A DNA stretch of 64,000 nucleotides, from the NCBI RefSeq assembly GCF_020379485.1, contig NC_063450.1, forward strand, positions 49,380,681 through 49,444,680. The letters run 5' to 3'. Every line of letters starts with the position of its first letter. The first letter of the stretch is position 1. Shown here piece after piece: positions 12,691 to 25,135 of the stretch. The position numbers and the translations under genes are program-made. This DNA is from Brassica napus. Lineage: Eukaryota; Streptophyta; Magnoliopsida; Brassicales; Brassicaceae. Below the pieces are notes generated by a model, which saw only the letters and a program-made list of their open reading frames with translations, was not told the DNA's origin and ran no database searches.

Positions 12691-14023
12691 CTTAATGAAT
12701 TATATATATATAAGTTATACCAATAATATATTTTATATAAGTTTTACAATATTTTTATTTACTAAATTTATTAAATTAGTTATTAGTATTCAAAAAGTAA
12801 ATATTTTTTTTATTGTAATAAAATTTTATTATTTTATATTATTTTAGATTTTTTATTTATTTTTAATTTATTTATTTATTTTTACGGATCAAATCGGATA
12901 TCTGGTTAAAAATCTAAACTTTTCTGGATATCCGGGACACCGTATATCCAGATGGCTACAAATCGAATCTAATCGAATAATTAATTATTCGGACGAAACG
13001 GATCGGTTCACGAATACCTCCAAAACTCCGAATATCTGATTTGTGCCCACCTTTGCATGGACCTTCAATATCTTGGACCTTCGTTAAACCAAATGATAAA
13101 ATCATGTTCAATGATCATCTTGTGGGTGCTTAAAAAATATGGTTCCACATACAAAATTTATTTCAAACTTAGCATTACAGCGAGTGAGCATGCAATAGAT
13201 AAACGGAATATCTCGCAGACAAGATGTAAACTTTATACATCAACACAACAAAAACGACTTATATCCCATTACACAATCAATAGTGGGTTCACCTGAAAAT
13301 AGAATACTAATAGTTTACGTGATGACACTAGGAATGTGTTTGGATTTTGTAGTAACTTTCCCCTCCTGGTACGAATTTCGCCTTCCACTCCTTGTTCATA
13401 TGTGAGATTTCCAGTTCCTTAAAAGAAGTTATATACTTCAGCCCTTCTGGTATATTATGTATGTAAAATACATATAAAGATGATTGATAAATATATAAAG
13501 ATGCAGTTAATTAACATTTAAAAAAATTCAAAATAACACATGAAAGATAAAATTCAGATTTTTGTAGGTTGTGTGATATATGGATCATGATGTATTGTAA
13601 ACGAGATTGTATTAACATGACGACCTTTCATGATTTCATTTTCTCTCGTCATCAGCCAATATTTTTCTAGACGAGACTAAATAAATATTAAACTTAGCAT
13701 CAAATGATATCGAATTGGCACATGAACTGATGACCAAATAAAAAAAAATCCATCTGAATTTAATTCCTCAAATGTTTTAACTATAAACATTGACTAATAA
13801 CAATCATGTTAAAAACGTTGACTAATAATGGGCTTTGTAATTTATACTTCCACTTTGTTAATCTAATCCAAATGCTACGTACTACCATATATATAGAGAT
13901 CATATGTATTTTTTAACACAGAAATCATACATTCACATTTAATATCTTACAATATGAAACAGATGTTATTATACAAGCCAATTCTTTTGACCTTTCGAAT
14001 CTTGGAATCACAAAGACAATCCC
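12691..14023. other. Spacer 3' of CHX17, dispersed repeat
   Basis: AT-rich. Around 12880-13050 lies a degenerate tract of GGATATCC/CGGATC type that also occurs in CHX17 intron 1. The remainder to 14023 shows nothing except the probable 3' untranslated region of CHX17. Confidence 0.5.
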
Positions 14024-17000
14024 CTAAGGACTCTTGGAATCCTCAACCGGCAACACTCCTTTCGTGGTCCTCTTCAGAACTCCCACAGCCGGAGAATCAC
14101 AACTTGCTACATACTGTTGCACCACCAACACCGACGCGGACGTGGAAACAATTTCACTTGAAGTTAATAAATTCCCGACAGGCCCAAGCTCCGGCGTGTC
14201 GCTTCTTACCACGTTTAACCCCGACGCCACCGAACCTTCCGGTGACTTCCCCACCAAGAAAAGATTGCTTCTTGAATATTCTTTTATAACCTCGCAAATT
14301 TCATCGTGGCATCTCACGATTTTATCTTCGTAAATGATCTTAGATTCGATGTCTGAATCAGAACGAGAGCTTTCTTGTTCTTTAACCTTTGCTTTAAGTT
14401 CGGTTATAGCTTCTATATCAGTCAACTTAGTTTCCCCTGAACATGAACCGGCTTGATCTTCGGTTATCTCCAGCTTCACGTTTTCCGGTTTAAACTCCTC
14501 ACTAGGAATAAAGCGAATCACGGTTAGGCTTATACCAGGATGTTCCGCCATCCGCACCGCAAACGCTAACGCCTCGCGATCATCATTCCCTCCAAAAAAC
14601 AAAACCGTTATCACTAACGTGAAATCACTGGACGCGACTCGTGTCGCACCACCAAGGCCACGATCAACAAGAATCGCGACAGAACATGGAGCTTCCTCCA
14701 TAACCTTCTTGTTAATCAAACGGTAGTCGTTCCTTGTCGTCTCCCACGTTCTGTCAAGCCTAACGTGCTTATGAAACGGAAGAATCACCATGGCGGTGCG
14801 TTTGCTTTCAGCGCTTCGGCATATATCTTCATGTATAGTCGCCATAGCTGAGATTGCTGTCATTGGACGCACTGAGACACGGCTGAGTCTCTGGAAAGCC
14901 TCGAATGCGACCACCACCATGTCGGAAGAGTTCCCGGTTTTGTCCTTGTTCCAGAAAGGGAGACCGTTTCTTCTGACCTTATGTGCCATTAGTATAGCTG
15001 ATGATCTCTCCGAGAGCTCCATGAGATGCATGGCGTAGACTGATAGACTTTCTTTACGGTTCGTGCCTCGTGATGCTTCTATGAGGTTGACTATCGTGGG
15101 AATGTTCATTATACTCTGGAAACAGAACATAAGACAAAGCGGTTTGTTAGACTGGTTTGTGTCCTCGACCGTTCGGTTATTGTACTCCCCTTTGGTTAAG
15201 GATTTTCCCGGTTTATAAACTGCTAAAACTAGAGGAGTCGTCATGAACGTGGTGACTATAGCCATTAGAACCATTATAGCAAAAACTTGATCGTTCAAAA
15301 CCTGCGAGAAGCATCAAAATCAGGTAAATGCACAGTAAAAAAAATCAATATTAAATATGACAAAAGGAGATTACAATCTCAACATTATTAATTTATAGAT
15401 TTGATTGTAGATATATACTCATAAGTGAAATCTTTGGACTTACCCCTCTGTCTCTACCAATGTTGAGGACAATGAGCTCAACAAGACCTTTCGTGTTCAT
15501 CAAGAAACCTAGTGCTAATGACTCGTCAAGAGGAACTTTGCAGTAAAGAGAAACCACCACCGTGCCGACAATCTTACCAAAACAAGCATTAAAGATAACC
15601 AAAACCAATAGTCCCCAAGACTGAGCTCCTTGTATGGTCGCCACATCTGTCTTCAAACCACTGGAGACGAAGTAAAGCGGCAAGAAAAGACCTGACACGA
15701 GATCCTCAACTTTCTCAACCAAAGAACTCGCGAAATGACCTTCTTTAGGAAAGATAACACCGATCACAAACGCACCGAACAGCGCGTGAATCCCAATAAG
15801 GTCCGTCACGAAGCTAGCAGCAAGAACAACACCTAACGTGAGACACACGTAATGTTCTTTAACCGGTTCTCCTTCAGGACAACGTTTTGCAAGCCACTGC
15901 ATCCCTGGCTGCACGGCAAATATACAGAACACGACAAAACCGCAACCCGCAAGAAACACCCATAGAGATGTTAAAGGAGAGTTCCCGTCGCCGGAGAGAG
16001 CCACCGCTAGAGCAAGTAGGATCCAAGCTGCCACGTCATTAACCGCAGCCGCGGACAAAGCAATCTTTCCGATATCAGTTGTAAGAAGCTTGATCTCAGC
16101 GAGGATACGAGCCAAAACGGGAAAAGCTGTGATGGAGAGAGCAACGCCCATGAAGACAAGGAAAGGAGCTTTGCTAACACCATCAGCGATGGAGCTACGG
16201 AGAGCAAACGAAGTCCCGATGCCAAAGATGAAGGGGAGAGTGATTCCGGCTAGAGCGATGGAGAGAGCTTTCTTTCCTGTTCGCTTGAGGGATTTGGGAT
16301 CAAGCTCGAGACCAACGAGGAAGAGGAAGAAGAGGAGTCCTAGGTTTGCAAGTGTGTCTAACACCGTTAGGCTCTTTGTTGGAAAAACAGTGCTGAGAAA
16401 CTTTGAGCTCTTCCCAAGAGCTGATGGCCCAAGTAATATTCCACCCTAACATCCCAATCACAGCATGAAAAAATACAAACTTCAAATTGTAAATATTTTT
16501 TCAAAAACCGTACGATTGTGTAGTACTACTTTTTGCCAGGTAATCATAAGAAAGTACGCATTTATGACTTAATCAATCTTAGTAAAGTTACAGAAAGTTT
16601 ATGAAAGCATATCTTCCAACGTTAGTGGGAAAGTGTGGAAGTATAAAGAAAAGCAAAATTACACCAAAAAATAATAAAGAAAAGCAATAAACGGATATTA
16701 TAAATTTAATAATGTGTGTGTGATATATATACCGAGACTTTTATCCGAGATCCGGATTCGATCCAAGATTTGATCCGGATCCGATCCAAAAATCTAGATA
16801 TCCGGAGGGATCGAATCCGAATCCGGATAGTAAAATGTTGGATCCGTCAAAGCCGGATCCGGATATCTTATTTTTTTAGTCCGGATATCCGGATCCGTAA
16901 GTTTTATTAATAACTATTTTAAAAATAGTAGTATCTATATATATAAGAATTAATTTTATTTAATATAGTTTTATTTTTATAATTGTATATATAAATTTTA

Positions 17001-17770
17001 TGCAAATTTTGTAATATGATACATAGAAATAATTAAAACATTATATATATTTTTTATTTTAAAATTATTTTTAATATAAATATTAATATTATTTTTTATT
17101 TATTTCAAAGATCTAAATCCGAATCCAGATATTCGCCGGATATTACAATTTTTAAAATGATATCTGAAACCCTGGATATATCCGAGAACCCCGGATCCGG
17201 ATAAAGATGATAAAATTATGGATAAGGATAATAAAATTATGGATCCGCCGGATAAAGATCCGGATCCGGATACCTTAAAATTGCCAGATACCCGATCCAG
17301 GCCTAATATATACGCTCAAAAGCTTAACGTGTCAGCTAAATTTATGGAAGAAATCAAGAAAACTAATATTCTGATGAAAATTCCTCGGAATATACGTCAT
17401 TAAATATTATGGACGACTAATTCAAGCTTATGATTGGTGTAGATTCGCTAACAATAATACTTATGTGCCAAAAGTCCTTCAGTTTTAGTAATGTTCTTAA
17501 TGATAGATCAAATTGGTAACCTGTTTGACTTTTATCGATTAAAAAGGAAATAAGCTGAAACGAATAAGGAAACCTTACCACTATCTCGGCGATGACACGT
17601 GGTTGCCGGAGAGGACGGAAGAGAAAAGCAAGAACACGAGTGAGAAAAAGAACGATGCAGATCTGGAGTATCAGAAGAGGCAACGCGTAATGAAGAGGAT
17701 TCTCTCCTTGAAAGACTCCATTGGAGGTTGCTTTCATTGGTCCTGAACATGTTGCATCGTTTGTTCCCAT
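14024..17770 (-). CDS. CHX17: Cation/H+ exchanger CHX17
   Basis: Three coding exons on the minus strand: 17770-17579, 16445-15444 and 15301-14024, joined at GT/AG sites in phase 0. They give 823 residues, against about 820 in Arabidopsis CHX17. The family are CPA2 monovalent cation/proton antiporters; CHX17 acts on prevacuolar/endosomal membranes in K+ and pH homeostasis, mainly in roots. The transporter domain runs from about residue 35 to 430 with many membrane segments, starting with [20 protein letters not shown]. It includes the conserved VNDVAAW Asp in the ion path. The C-terminal half is a cytosolic universal-stress-like regulatory region ([38 protein letters not shown]). I chose the start at 17770 because the more upstream in-frame ATG at 17788 falls inside a leader intron. 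Intron 1 is enlarged by a repeat. No lesions. Confidence 0.95.
15302..15443 (-). other. CHX17 intron 2
   Basis: A 142-bp intron with GTAAGT donor after the codon for Gly in IGRDRG and CGCAG acceptor before VLNDQVF, phase 0. Confidence 0.9.
16740..17300. repeat. GGATCCGGATATCC-type repeat in CHX17 intron 1
   Basis: About 560 bp of intron 1 (16446-17578) is built from degenerate, often palindromic GGATCC/GATATC/CGGATC motifs at both ends (16740-16900 and 17110-17300) around an AT-rich core. The same motif family appears near 2800, 12.9 kb and 43.3 kb, so it is a dispersed repeat that entered this intron. I cannot name the family or find a target-site duplication. Confidence 0.6.
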
Positions 17771-17781
17771 ACCTTTTAGCT

Positions 17782-17966
17782 CTGACAAAATTTGAAATTA
17801 TTACGTGTCAGTGTTTTTTCTTGCATTATCTAGGAAACAAAAAGAAAGAGAATGTGCAACTACGAAACCTATATTGAACAAAGCGCATATTAGGATGATT
17901 TAGTGATGCCGTGAAACAGATTAGATCACACGAGATATGGATAGATACAGAGGATGCGATACTCAC
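17782..17966 (-). other. Leader (5' UTR) intron of CHX17
   Basis: Read on minus, GTGAGT follows ATATTC at 17967 and a TTTGTCAG acceptor precedes AGCTAAAAGGT and the ATG at 17770. This removes the in-frame ATG at 17788 from the mRNA. The intron is predicted from splice-site quality only. Confidence 0.65.
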
Positions 17967-18063
17967 GAATATTAAGATCTTCTTGAAAACAATAACCTGA
18001 GGAGAAATGGGAGTGAGAGGGATGGAGTCACCTGGATGGAGTATATGACCTTTACTAGGGTTC

Positions 18064-18073
18064 TTTATATAAG
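18064..18073 (-). promoter_or_regulatory. TATA-like box of CHX17
   Basis: On the minus strand this region reads CTTATATAAAG, about 100 bp above the predicted leader-intron donor. It is the best TATA candidate upstream of CHX17. Confidence 0.5.
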
Positions 18074-18190
18074 CGTCCAGTCTGGAGAAATAAATACTAA
18101 TAAGTAATAACACCCCTGATTGCGCGGCAATTATTTCTTTTTATTTTTATATAAAAAACATTATCTCAGCTCATAAATAAATATTCATTA

Positions 18191-18397
18191 GAGCATGATT
18201 ATTGGAGGGTTCTTAAAGTGGGTTTTTAACGGAATAGAAGAACCTGGCTCTTAACTTTTAACTAAAAAAAGCTAAGAACCGGTTCTTAAATAAGAGTTTT
18301 AAGAGACGGTTCTTAGTTTTTTTAGTTAAAAATTAAGAGACGGGTTCTTATATTCCGCTAAGAACCTCACCCTAAGAACATCCCAATAATCATGCTC
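18191..18397. mobile_element. Tourist-like (Harbinger) MITE
   Basis: A 207-bp element whose ends are inverted: GAGCATGATTATTGGAGGG at the left and its near reverse complement ending CAATAATCATGCTC at the right. The whole element is close to palindromic (GGTTCTTA/TAAGAACC pairs). A 3-bp TTA duplication flanks it (18188-18190, 18398-18400). No coding potential. It lies upstream of CHX17. Confidence 0.88.
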
Positions 18398-18687
18398 TTA
18401 GAATTCTCTGTAAAAAAGGTCTCAAGTGTATTTGTCTCTCTTATCGCCGTCATTAATCACCTCTATGTCGACGTAAAGTTGACCAAAAGCTTCTTGATCG
18501 TTACCTTGCTCTTAAGCCCATAAGCAATTCCGTATATCTCGTACATACACAATTACATGGAATTTACTGAGGTTGATGTATGTAGCACAAATGAACGAAT
18601 AAGACTTTTATAGTTTCAAAGATTATGTCTCAAGCCTTTTTACATGTAGTTACAACCTGTAATACGGGGTTAAAGCGTGGGTATATA

Positions 18688-18921
18688 CAGGGCCGCGCCT
18701 GACTTTTTTGGGACTAGGTGCAAATAAGTTTTTTGGCCTTTTAGTATTATAACATTTGGTAAAATTGGTATTGAGGAAGAATCGAATCTATCAAACAAAT
18801 TGAACAAACGACTGGTTAAAACCAATTGAGCTAACCAATTTTTCTCAAATTGGCCCTAAAATATATTTAACTATACCGGTCCCGAAGCACATGCGGGCTT
18901 AATTACTCAGGAACGGTCCTG
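18688..18921. mobile_element. hAT-type MITE
   Basis: A 234-bp element starting CAGGGCCG and ending CGGTCCTG, with a perfect 8-bp duplication GGTATATA on both sides (18680-18687 and 18922-18929). These are the marks of non-autonomous hAT elements. It is non-coding. Confidence 0.88.
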
Positions 18922-18929
18922 GGTATATA

Positions 18930-20373
18930 TCCAAGTTTGAAGTTCATTTCATGTCTAATTACACAGACAACGTGAAATAATGAATTATTGGCCTAATAGC
19001 TAAATCTCTTGGATTACTTAGTAAAGGTCTAAAAGGTCGCACGTTAAATTTTCGTTCTCTTAAAAATAATAATTTAACATGTGCTTTGTATTAGGATTGA
19101 GATCTGAATGGCTTTAGGACGATTGACTGTATTAGTTTGGAATCAATGTGCCAGGTTGAACGTCTTCAAATTGAATGTATATGTTTTCTTTTATACTAAG
19201 GTGATCTGTTTGAATGTGCATTTTGTTTTTCTTTAAACTTCAAAATGAAACAACTCACCTTAACACATGTCAGTATAAAATCCTCTTTAGTTTGACCTAT
19301 TTGGCATGAAATGAATTCAGTTTCCGAACGGAAAATATGTGTCTACTTGAACTCTATACTATAGTAAGATTGATTAAACAACAAAAATAATTCCGAGTCT
19401 AAAAATAAATTTGCAGTTAAAAATGAACAACAAAAAATACATATGTATGTGATACTCATCAAGAATAATGGTATGGTTATTTCCCCTGCTGTATTAAGCA
19501 CCCGAAAATCGTGCCATATTGGTTATAATCCGCGGTAGTATTAAAAAGTCAATGGTGCATTCGCAATCGTACCTGCTATTCCTATTTGTTTTGAAAGAGA
19601 AACTTTGTTATAATATTCATGTCGAAGCAGTTTATCCGTTCATCAACTAAATAAATTCAATGATACTTGGAATGTCAGATTGCAAATTCAGAGTACTATC
19701 GTTTAATAAGTTAATGTCAATGCTCGGTTGATTGAAAACATATAGGCTGATTATTGGATCAATTAGAAAATTAATAGAAATAATGATAGTGATATATATA
19801 AACTATATTTCAGATAATTGTCAAGTCTCATATAAAACGATTATATTAGTGTTTTAAAATGTATACTCAAGATTATCATTAACCTTGAGTTGTCGAAAAG
19901 TTTGGGATTTTCAATAATTTTTAACTATGACTCATATGATATGTAATGTAATAACTAATGGTTGATGTAAATATGTAATAGTAAATGGCATATGTACAAA
20001 TTAAGTAATGTGTGTTTAGTGATCTAGTGTATAAAATAAATCGTGGTACCATACTATGATGTACGCTTTGAATCTTCAGTGTGCAGTGTCCTACACCTGT
20101 ACGTATTATGTCTGTCACGTTGAAGTGGTAAGCCACTCAAAATTTAGAAACAACAATAACAAATCAAGAAATTACGAGTCCGCAATATACAAAAAAATGG
20201 TGAGTTTTCGATACGTTGGAAAAGAAAGCACCAATTACTCGTGGACGTGATGCTAAAAGTTTGTTCTTTGTTAGATCTTTAAATAACTTTAAATGAATAG
20301 ACGAATTATTTAGTAGTCCCTATAAATCGCTTTCATCCGACAGAGTCAACCAATTCCTTGATGATAATACTTA
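18930..20373. other. Spacer
   Basis: About 1.4 kb of AT-rich sequence with no gene, RNA or repeat that I can support. Short frames here have no recognisable protein similarity. Confidence 0.55.
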
Positions 20374-20625
20374 GGGCATCTCGATCCCAACTCCATTTTT
20401 TCCTCTAAAATAGAGTAAAAGTGGATATGGAGTAAGGAATGCTCCAACCCAACTCCATATCTCACTCCATAATGAAATTTACTCTATAAATAGAGTAGTT
20501 TATTTTTTGTTTGTTCATCACTTCATAATAGAGTGGGAAATGGAGTAAGGTTGAAGCAATTTTACTTCATTTTTAGTTTTACTCCAGTTTGAAGAAAAAA
20601 ATAGAGTTTTACATTGGAGATGTTC
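20374..20625. mobile_element. Tourist-like (Harbinger) MITE
   Basis: A 252-bp element with terminal inverted repeats GGGCATCTCGATCC (left) and GAACATCTCCAATG (right, reverse complement). A TTA duplication flanks it (20371-20373 and 20626-20628). The interior repeats AAATAGAG/ACTCCAT motifs in both orientations. Non-coding. Confidence 0.85.
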
Positions 20626-20628
20626 TTA

Positions 20629-22083
20629 GGAAGACTTAGTATTAAACTAAACCATAATTCGTCAAAACTTTCAACTTTAAGTTTTTATAAGATAATCCGG
20701 TGGATAGGATTTGCATTATTAATTCTTTAATTAGTGACTCTAATCGTCTGAAGATGAAATAATTCACTTGATTCACTTCTTCTTGTTCTCCACCGTGGAC
20801 TTATATCATCAACTCAATATCCAATTTTCCACAGAATTGATCTCTTTTTCTGTGAACACACGCAAAAGCACTCAAATTTCGCAAAGAAAACAAAGACTGG
20901 AGACCTTTAAGTAGATTAGATACCGGTGACGAAGTATTCACCAATCATTATACGTTAAATAATGAATATGAACAAATAAAAATATGTGTCCTCGTAATGA
21001 GCATACATGCATAGACTTTCCTCTAAGCAGATGACGTAGTTTATTTACACCTTTTTTTTTGTTTTTGTATTTCAACTAGGCCAACCTAATAAACTCAATC
21101 TTATCCCATTGGTATGACTAGATGCACATAGCTGAGAGTGCGGGTTCGATTGGTGTTAGTACAGTAGTAACAAATAGAAGAAGAAACAAAAACAAGAGTA
21201 TGTACAGAACTCAACGGTGTTTAGTAGAGTTACAAGAAGAAAATACAAAGGTGGAAGAAAAAAAGAAATTAAGTATTAAATTAGGAAGAAAGAGTTACTT
21301 TGTAGTTTCTTAAAAATTAATTGGATATCTCAAAAGGAAAAACTCAACCTAATTAATAGTTTATCAAATGAGAAATTTTGAAAAACTATCAGATAGATTT
21401 CTCAAATTTCAGATATTCAAGCAATTTACTATTATTCTTTTTACTATATTAACTTTTGAAAATTATTAAAAACTTTGTAGATGCTTTTGGTTCTATATAG
21501 AGAATGACTTCAGATAGCCATAAAACATGTATTTATTTTCAAAGCAGCGCACAAGGACCAAAGTGATTAATTTATCTTTCTTAAAGGAATAAATGAAAAA
21601 ACCATCCATTTTCTACAAATTTATAAAAACAATAAATATTTAAATGAAAAGGTTTCTTTTATCTCCTTGAAAGTTTTTTGAATTTTTTTAAAAAAATTAT
21701 GTTTCTCAATTTTCTTTTTGGGAAACATTTTTTCAAAAAGAGTTTAGAAAAACTTTTCTCAATATGCATGATACTTCATGAATATGAGTTACATGCATAT
21801 TTTGGAAAATAATACTCAAAATATGTATAACACAGTCCTAAAATTTATGAAGATATTGATAAATACATCTATAATATCTTCATAAAATTTAGGAAAACTT
21901 TCATGAATGTATATCTATGAATATTTTTACTAAATTTAAATTATACATATATTAAAAAAGATATTTTTGTATATCTATAACATCTTCTTAAAATTTAAAA
22001 ATATATTTGTGAATAACTATAACATCTTCTTAAAATTTTGGAAAACAGATGACAAGAAAAAATTGGTAAACCTTCATAATAAA

Positions 22084-22114
<31 letters not shown>

Positions 22115-22680
22115 TTATAAATTTGAGTTATATGTTAATTTATAAAAATATTTTTAAATATGTATTATAAAAATATATTTAAATATGTATAACATCTTCC
22201 TAAATTTTAAGAAGACATTGCTAGATATACATACAAGTTAATTGCATTCATGAAGTTTACTTACACGTTTAGGAAGGCTTTCATGAAATTAGAAAAAAAT
22301 TGAAAAAACTATTTTTTCCATTACATTCGATTTTTATATTTTTCAAATTTTTAATATTTATATATATAATAAATATTTAAATAAATTTTAAACAAAAACA
22401 TAATTAATTTTAACGATTAATGAATAATAGTTTTAGTACGTTATCATTAAGTACTAGTAGTTTGGAACATAAAAATTAATTAAAAGGGATTTTATATTAA
22501 GAAAAACGATCATCGAAGAGTGTATTGACAGGCCCATTAAGTTATCAACAAGCCTAACATGTAAAGAGTGTATTGGGTTTCATCAGGCCCATGTTAAACG
22601 AATCATATCTGAATCTCTTTCCATGTATATGAATTTCAACACGATCTAAAACACTTCTTCATCAAATCCTCTCTCTGCCT
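20629..22680. repeat. AT-rich spacer with degenerate repeats
   Basis: No gene found. A motif close to TATAACATCTTCTTAAAATTT recurs at least four times between 21870 and 22210, both before and after a (TA)n microsatellite at about 22085-22110. A stretch near 21100-21155 (AGTGCGGGTTCGATTGG) resembles a pol III B box and may be a SINE remnant. Confidence 0.5.
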
Positions 22681-22700
22681 CTCCAATCTCGCAAAACCAG

Positions 22701-23013
22701 GTACGTCTCCTCCTTCTCTCTCTCCCCCCTTACATTTTGGGATTGCATTTATATATTCACCGTGTTGCGAGATGGTCCAATTCCTCTAAACATCATGTTG
22801 GATTGTTTCACATTTGAACTAGTTTTGTAAAATCTGGGATCGTAGATCTCATTTTGTTTCTGCTATGACTCCTTCGAACAATTTGATCTTGTTTTAGATT
22901 CATGTGATCGTGTACTTTGCTTATACAAAGGCGTTGACTTTTTTTTTATTGAAAGTTTGGATCTTCGTGTTTGATTTTGAAATCAAAAAGGACAGATCTT
23001 TGAGGTTTTCAAG
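22701..23013 (+). other. Leader (5' UTR) intron of VHA-G2
   Basis: Donor CCAG|GTACGT at 22701 and acceptor TTCAAG at 23013, with a T-rich interior, just before the start codon at 23019. A leader intron fits a highly expressed V-ATPase gene. Predicted from splice signals only. Confidence 0.6.
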
Positions 23014-23018
23014 AAAAC

Positions 23019-23590
23019 ATGGAGTCAACTGGTAATCATGGAGGGATCCAGCAACTGCTTGCTGCTGAACAGGAAGCTCAGCAAATTGTCAATGCTGCTA
23101 GGACCGGTATTGTACTCTCACATTCTCTCTGAAACTCTAGAATCGCTTAACTTCTTTGCATCTGATTGTGTGTTTAGTTAACAATATTCGAGACACTTAT
23201 CATTGAGAATGTGATATATGTTTTTGGTTTTGTTCAGCAAAAATGGCAAGGCTGAAGCAAGCCAAGCAAGAGGCTGAAACCGAGATTGCTGACCACAAAA
23301 CCACTACTGAGCATTCTTTCCAGAGGAAGCTCGAAGAGGTCAGTTTATTACATTTATAAATTTGAATTCTTTTTTTTTCCTTTTTTCTTTTTAATATACA
23401 CACACTTGTTATTGATGAGAAAACTTTTCTGCTGGAATAAAAACAGACCAGTGGAGATTCAGGTGCAAACGTGAAGAGGCTTGAGCAAGAGACTGATGAG
23501 AAGATCGAGCAGTTGAAGAACGAAGCTTCCAGGATTTCCAGAGATGTTGTGGACATGCTTCTCAAACATGTCACCACTGTCAACAACTAA
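23019..23590 (+). CDS. VHA-G2: V-type H+-ATPase subunit G (VHA-G2)
   Basis: Three exons (23019-23106, 23238-23338, 23447-23590) joined at GT/AG sites give 110 residues, the family length. Subunit G forms the peripheral stator stalk of the vacuolar proton pump together with subunit E, coupling ATP hydrolysis to proton pumping at the tonoplast and trans-Golgi. The protein is a charged, helical coiled-coil: [20 protein letters not shown] at the N-terminus (the conserved stalk segment), [20 protein letters not shown] in the middle and a [14 protein letters not shown] end. Gene structure, phases and neighbours match Arabidopsis At4g23710. No lesion. The 3' untranslated region runs to about 23780. 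Confidence 0.95.
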
Positions 23591-24235
23591 GTTATATACC
23601 ATCCGTCTTAAGATGGTCTCAAGTGTTATTTTTGAGTGGATTTATTCATCATTCGTTTCTTTTATGGATTCCATATTTGATTTTGAACTTCAGCCTTGAG
23701 ACTTGCTGTATTCATCTCTCTGAAGACGTACAGAATACAGATCTTTTGTGTATTGTAATAAATTTCAGAACAAAAGGAAACCAATGATTTTTTTTTTTTT
23801 TTTTTTGATCATGAAGGGTTGTTACAATGAAATTCTAAATAAGATAAAGAGGGTCCTAACCGTGAATAAGTCTGAGCATGAAATATTTATATCTTGCCTT
23901 AGTCATTTGTGTTAGTTAAACAAACCGAAGAAGTAAAGAGAAGATTCAACAAGGGTGAATAATACTATCGTCTAAGCCATTTGACTAATGGTAAATGATA
24001 TGGGCAAACGACTTCAAAAATGAAGAAAACGCGGTGAAAGTTGATGATGTGGGTTGATTAACTATAAGATGGAACGTTTGTTCATTAATATTTCAACCAA
24101 TAACAGTGGATTTTGTAACAGAGCTATGAACTGAATAGCATATGATTTGTTATATTTAAACCATATCCTAGCCAAAGTATAGAGACGTATAGGTATGAAG
24201 ATTATTAACCCAAAAACTGTAGGTGAGAAAAAGGA
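23591..24235. other. VHA-G2 3' region and spacer
   Basis: Contains the 3' untranslated region of VHA-G2, a T17 tract at about 23789-23806 and AT-rich DNA leading to the MIR319A promoter duplication. No other gene is visible. Confidence 0.55.
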
Positions 24236-24681
24236 CATCTCTCAAAAAGTCTTCAAAATAGTCTAAATTAAATATATAAATAAATTACATTACTAGTATT
24301 TTAAAACTACGAAAATTTATTTTAAGAAAATCGCTTAAGATATTTGGGAATGAAAAATGATTTTGAAATACTTATAATAAAATCTAAATATTTAAATATA
24401 TTTATATACTATGTTGAAAAAATCTTTGGGAAATGCTATGAACCTCTACACATTAAACAACTGCCAGTTTCCTACGTTATCTTGGTTTGTGTCCAATTCC
24501 ACGTACCAATGAAGTAAAGAAAATTTATATAGCTGATTTCATTTATATTTTCCAACAAAATTAATACAAGATTTGTAGCTTATAAAAGACCCATCACTGC
24601 TTTTGCATACTTGTATCCATTGTGTATTTCCTTGCATCCATCAATAAATTTTATGTTACGCCTCTCTATTATTTCTCTCTC
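24236..24681 (+). repeat. Tandem duplication unit 1: copied MIR319A promoter
   Basis: A 446-bp unit, nearly identical (about four substitutions plus two small indels) to the second unit once the insertions in the latter are removed. Its first part (24236-24405) matches 24682-24717 plus 25148-25272. Its second part (24406-24681) matches 27265-27556, which runs into the MIR319A transcription unit. The break points share CATC (24236, 24682, 27557), suggesting a microhomology-mediated tandem duplication. The copy includes the TATA box and the presumed start region of the primary miRNA. It lacks the two insertions carried by unit 2 and so serves as their empty site. Confidence 0.93.
24581..24588 (+). 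promoter_or_regulatory. Duplicated MIR319A TATA box
   Basis: TATAAAAG in the first unit, in the same context (TAGCT before, ACCCATCACTGC after) as the box at 27456. Transcription from here would begin near 24615, about 155 bp upstream of the eS30 start codon. Confidence 0.75.
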
Positions 24682-24717
24682 CATCTCTCAAAAAGTCTTC
24701 AAAATAGTCTAAATTAA

Positions 24718-25135
<418 letters not shown>

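Noticed and set aside
13057..13296. 79-codon plus-strand frame
   Set aside because: No similarity and no conserved features; overlaps dispersed-repeat sequence.
17771..17788. Upstream in-frame ATG for CHX17 (MSELKG extension)
   Set aside because: It lies at the acceptor end of a likely leader intron (TTTGTCAG); family members start at MGTN.
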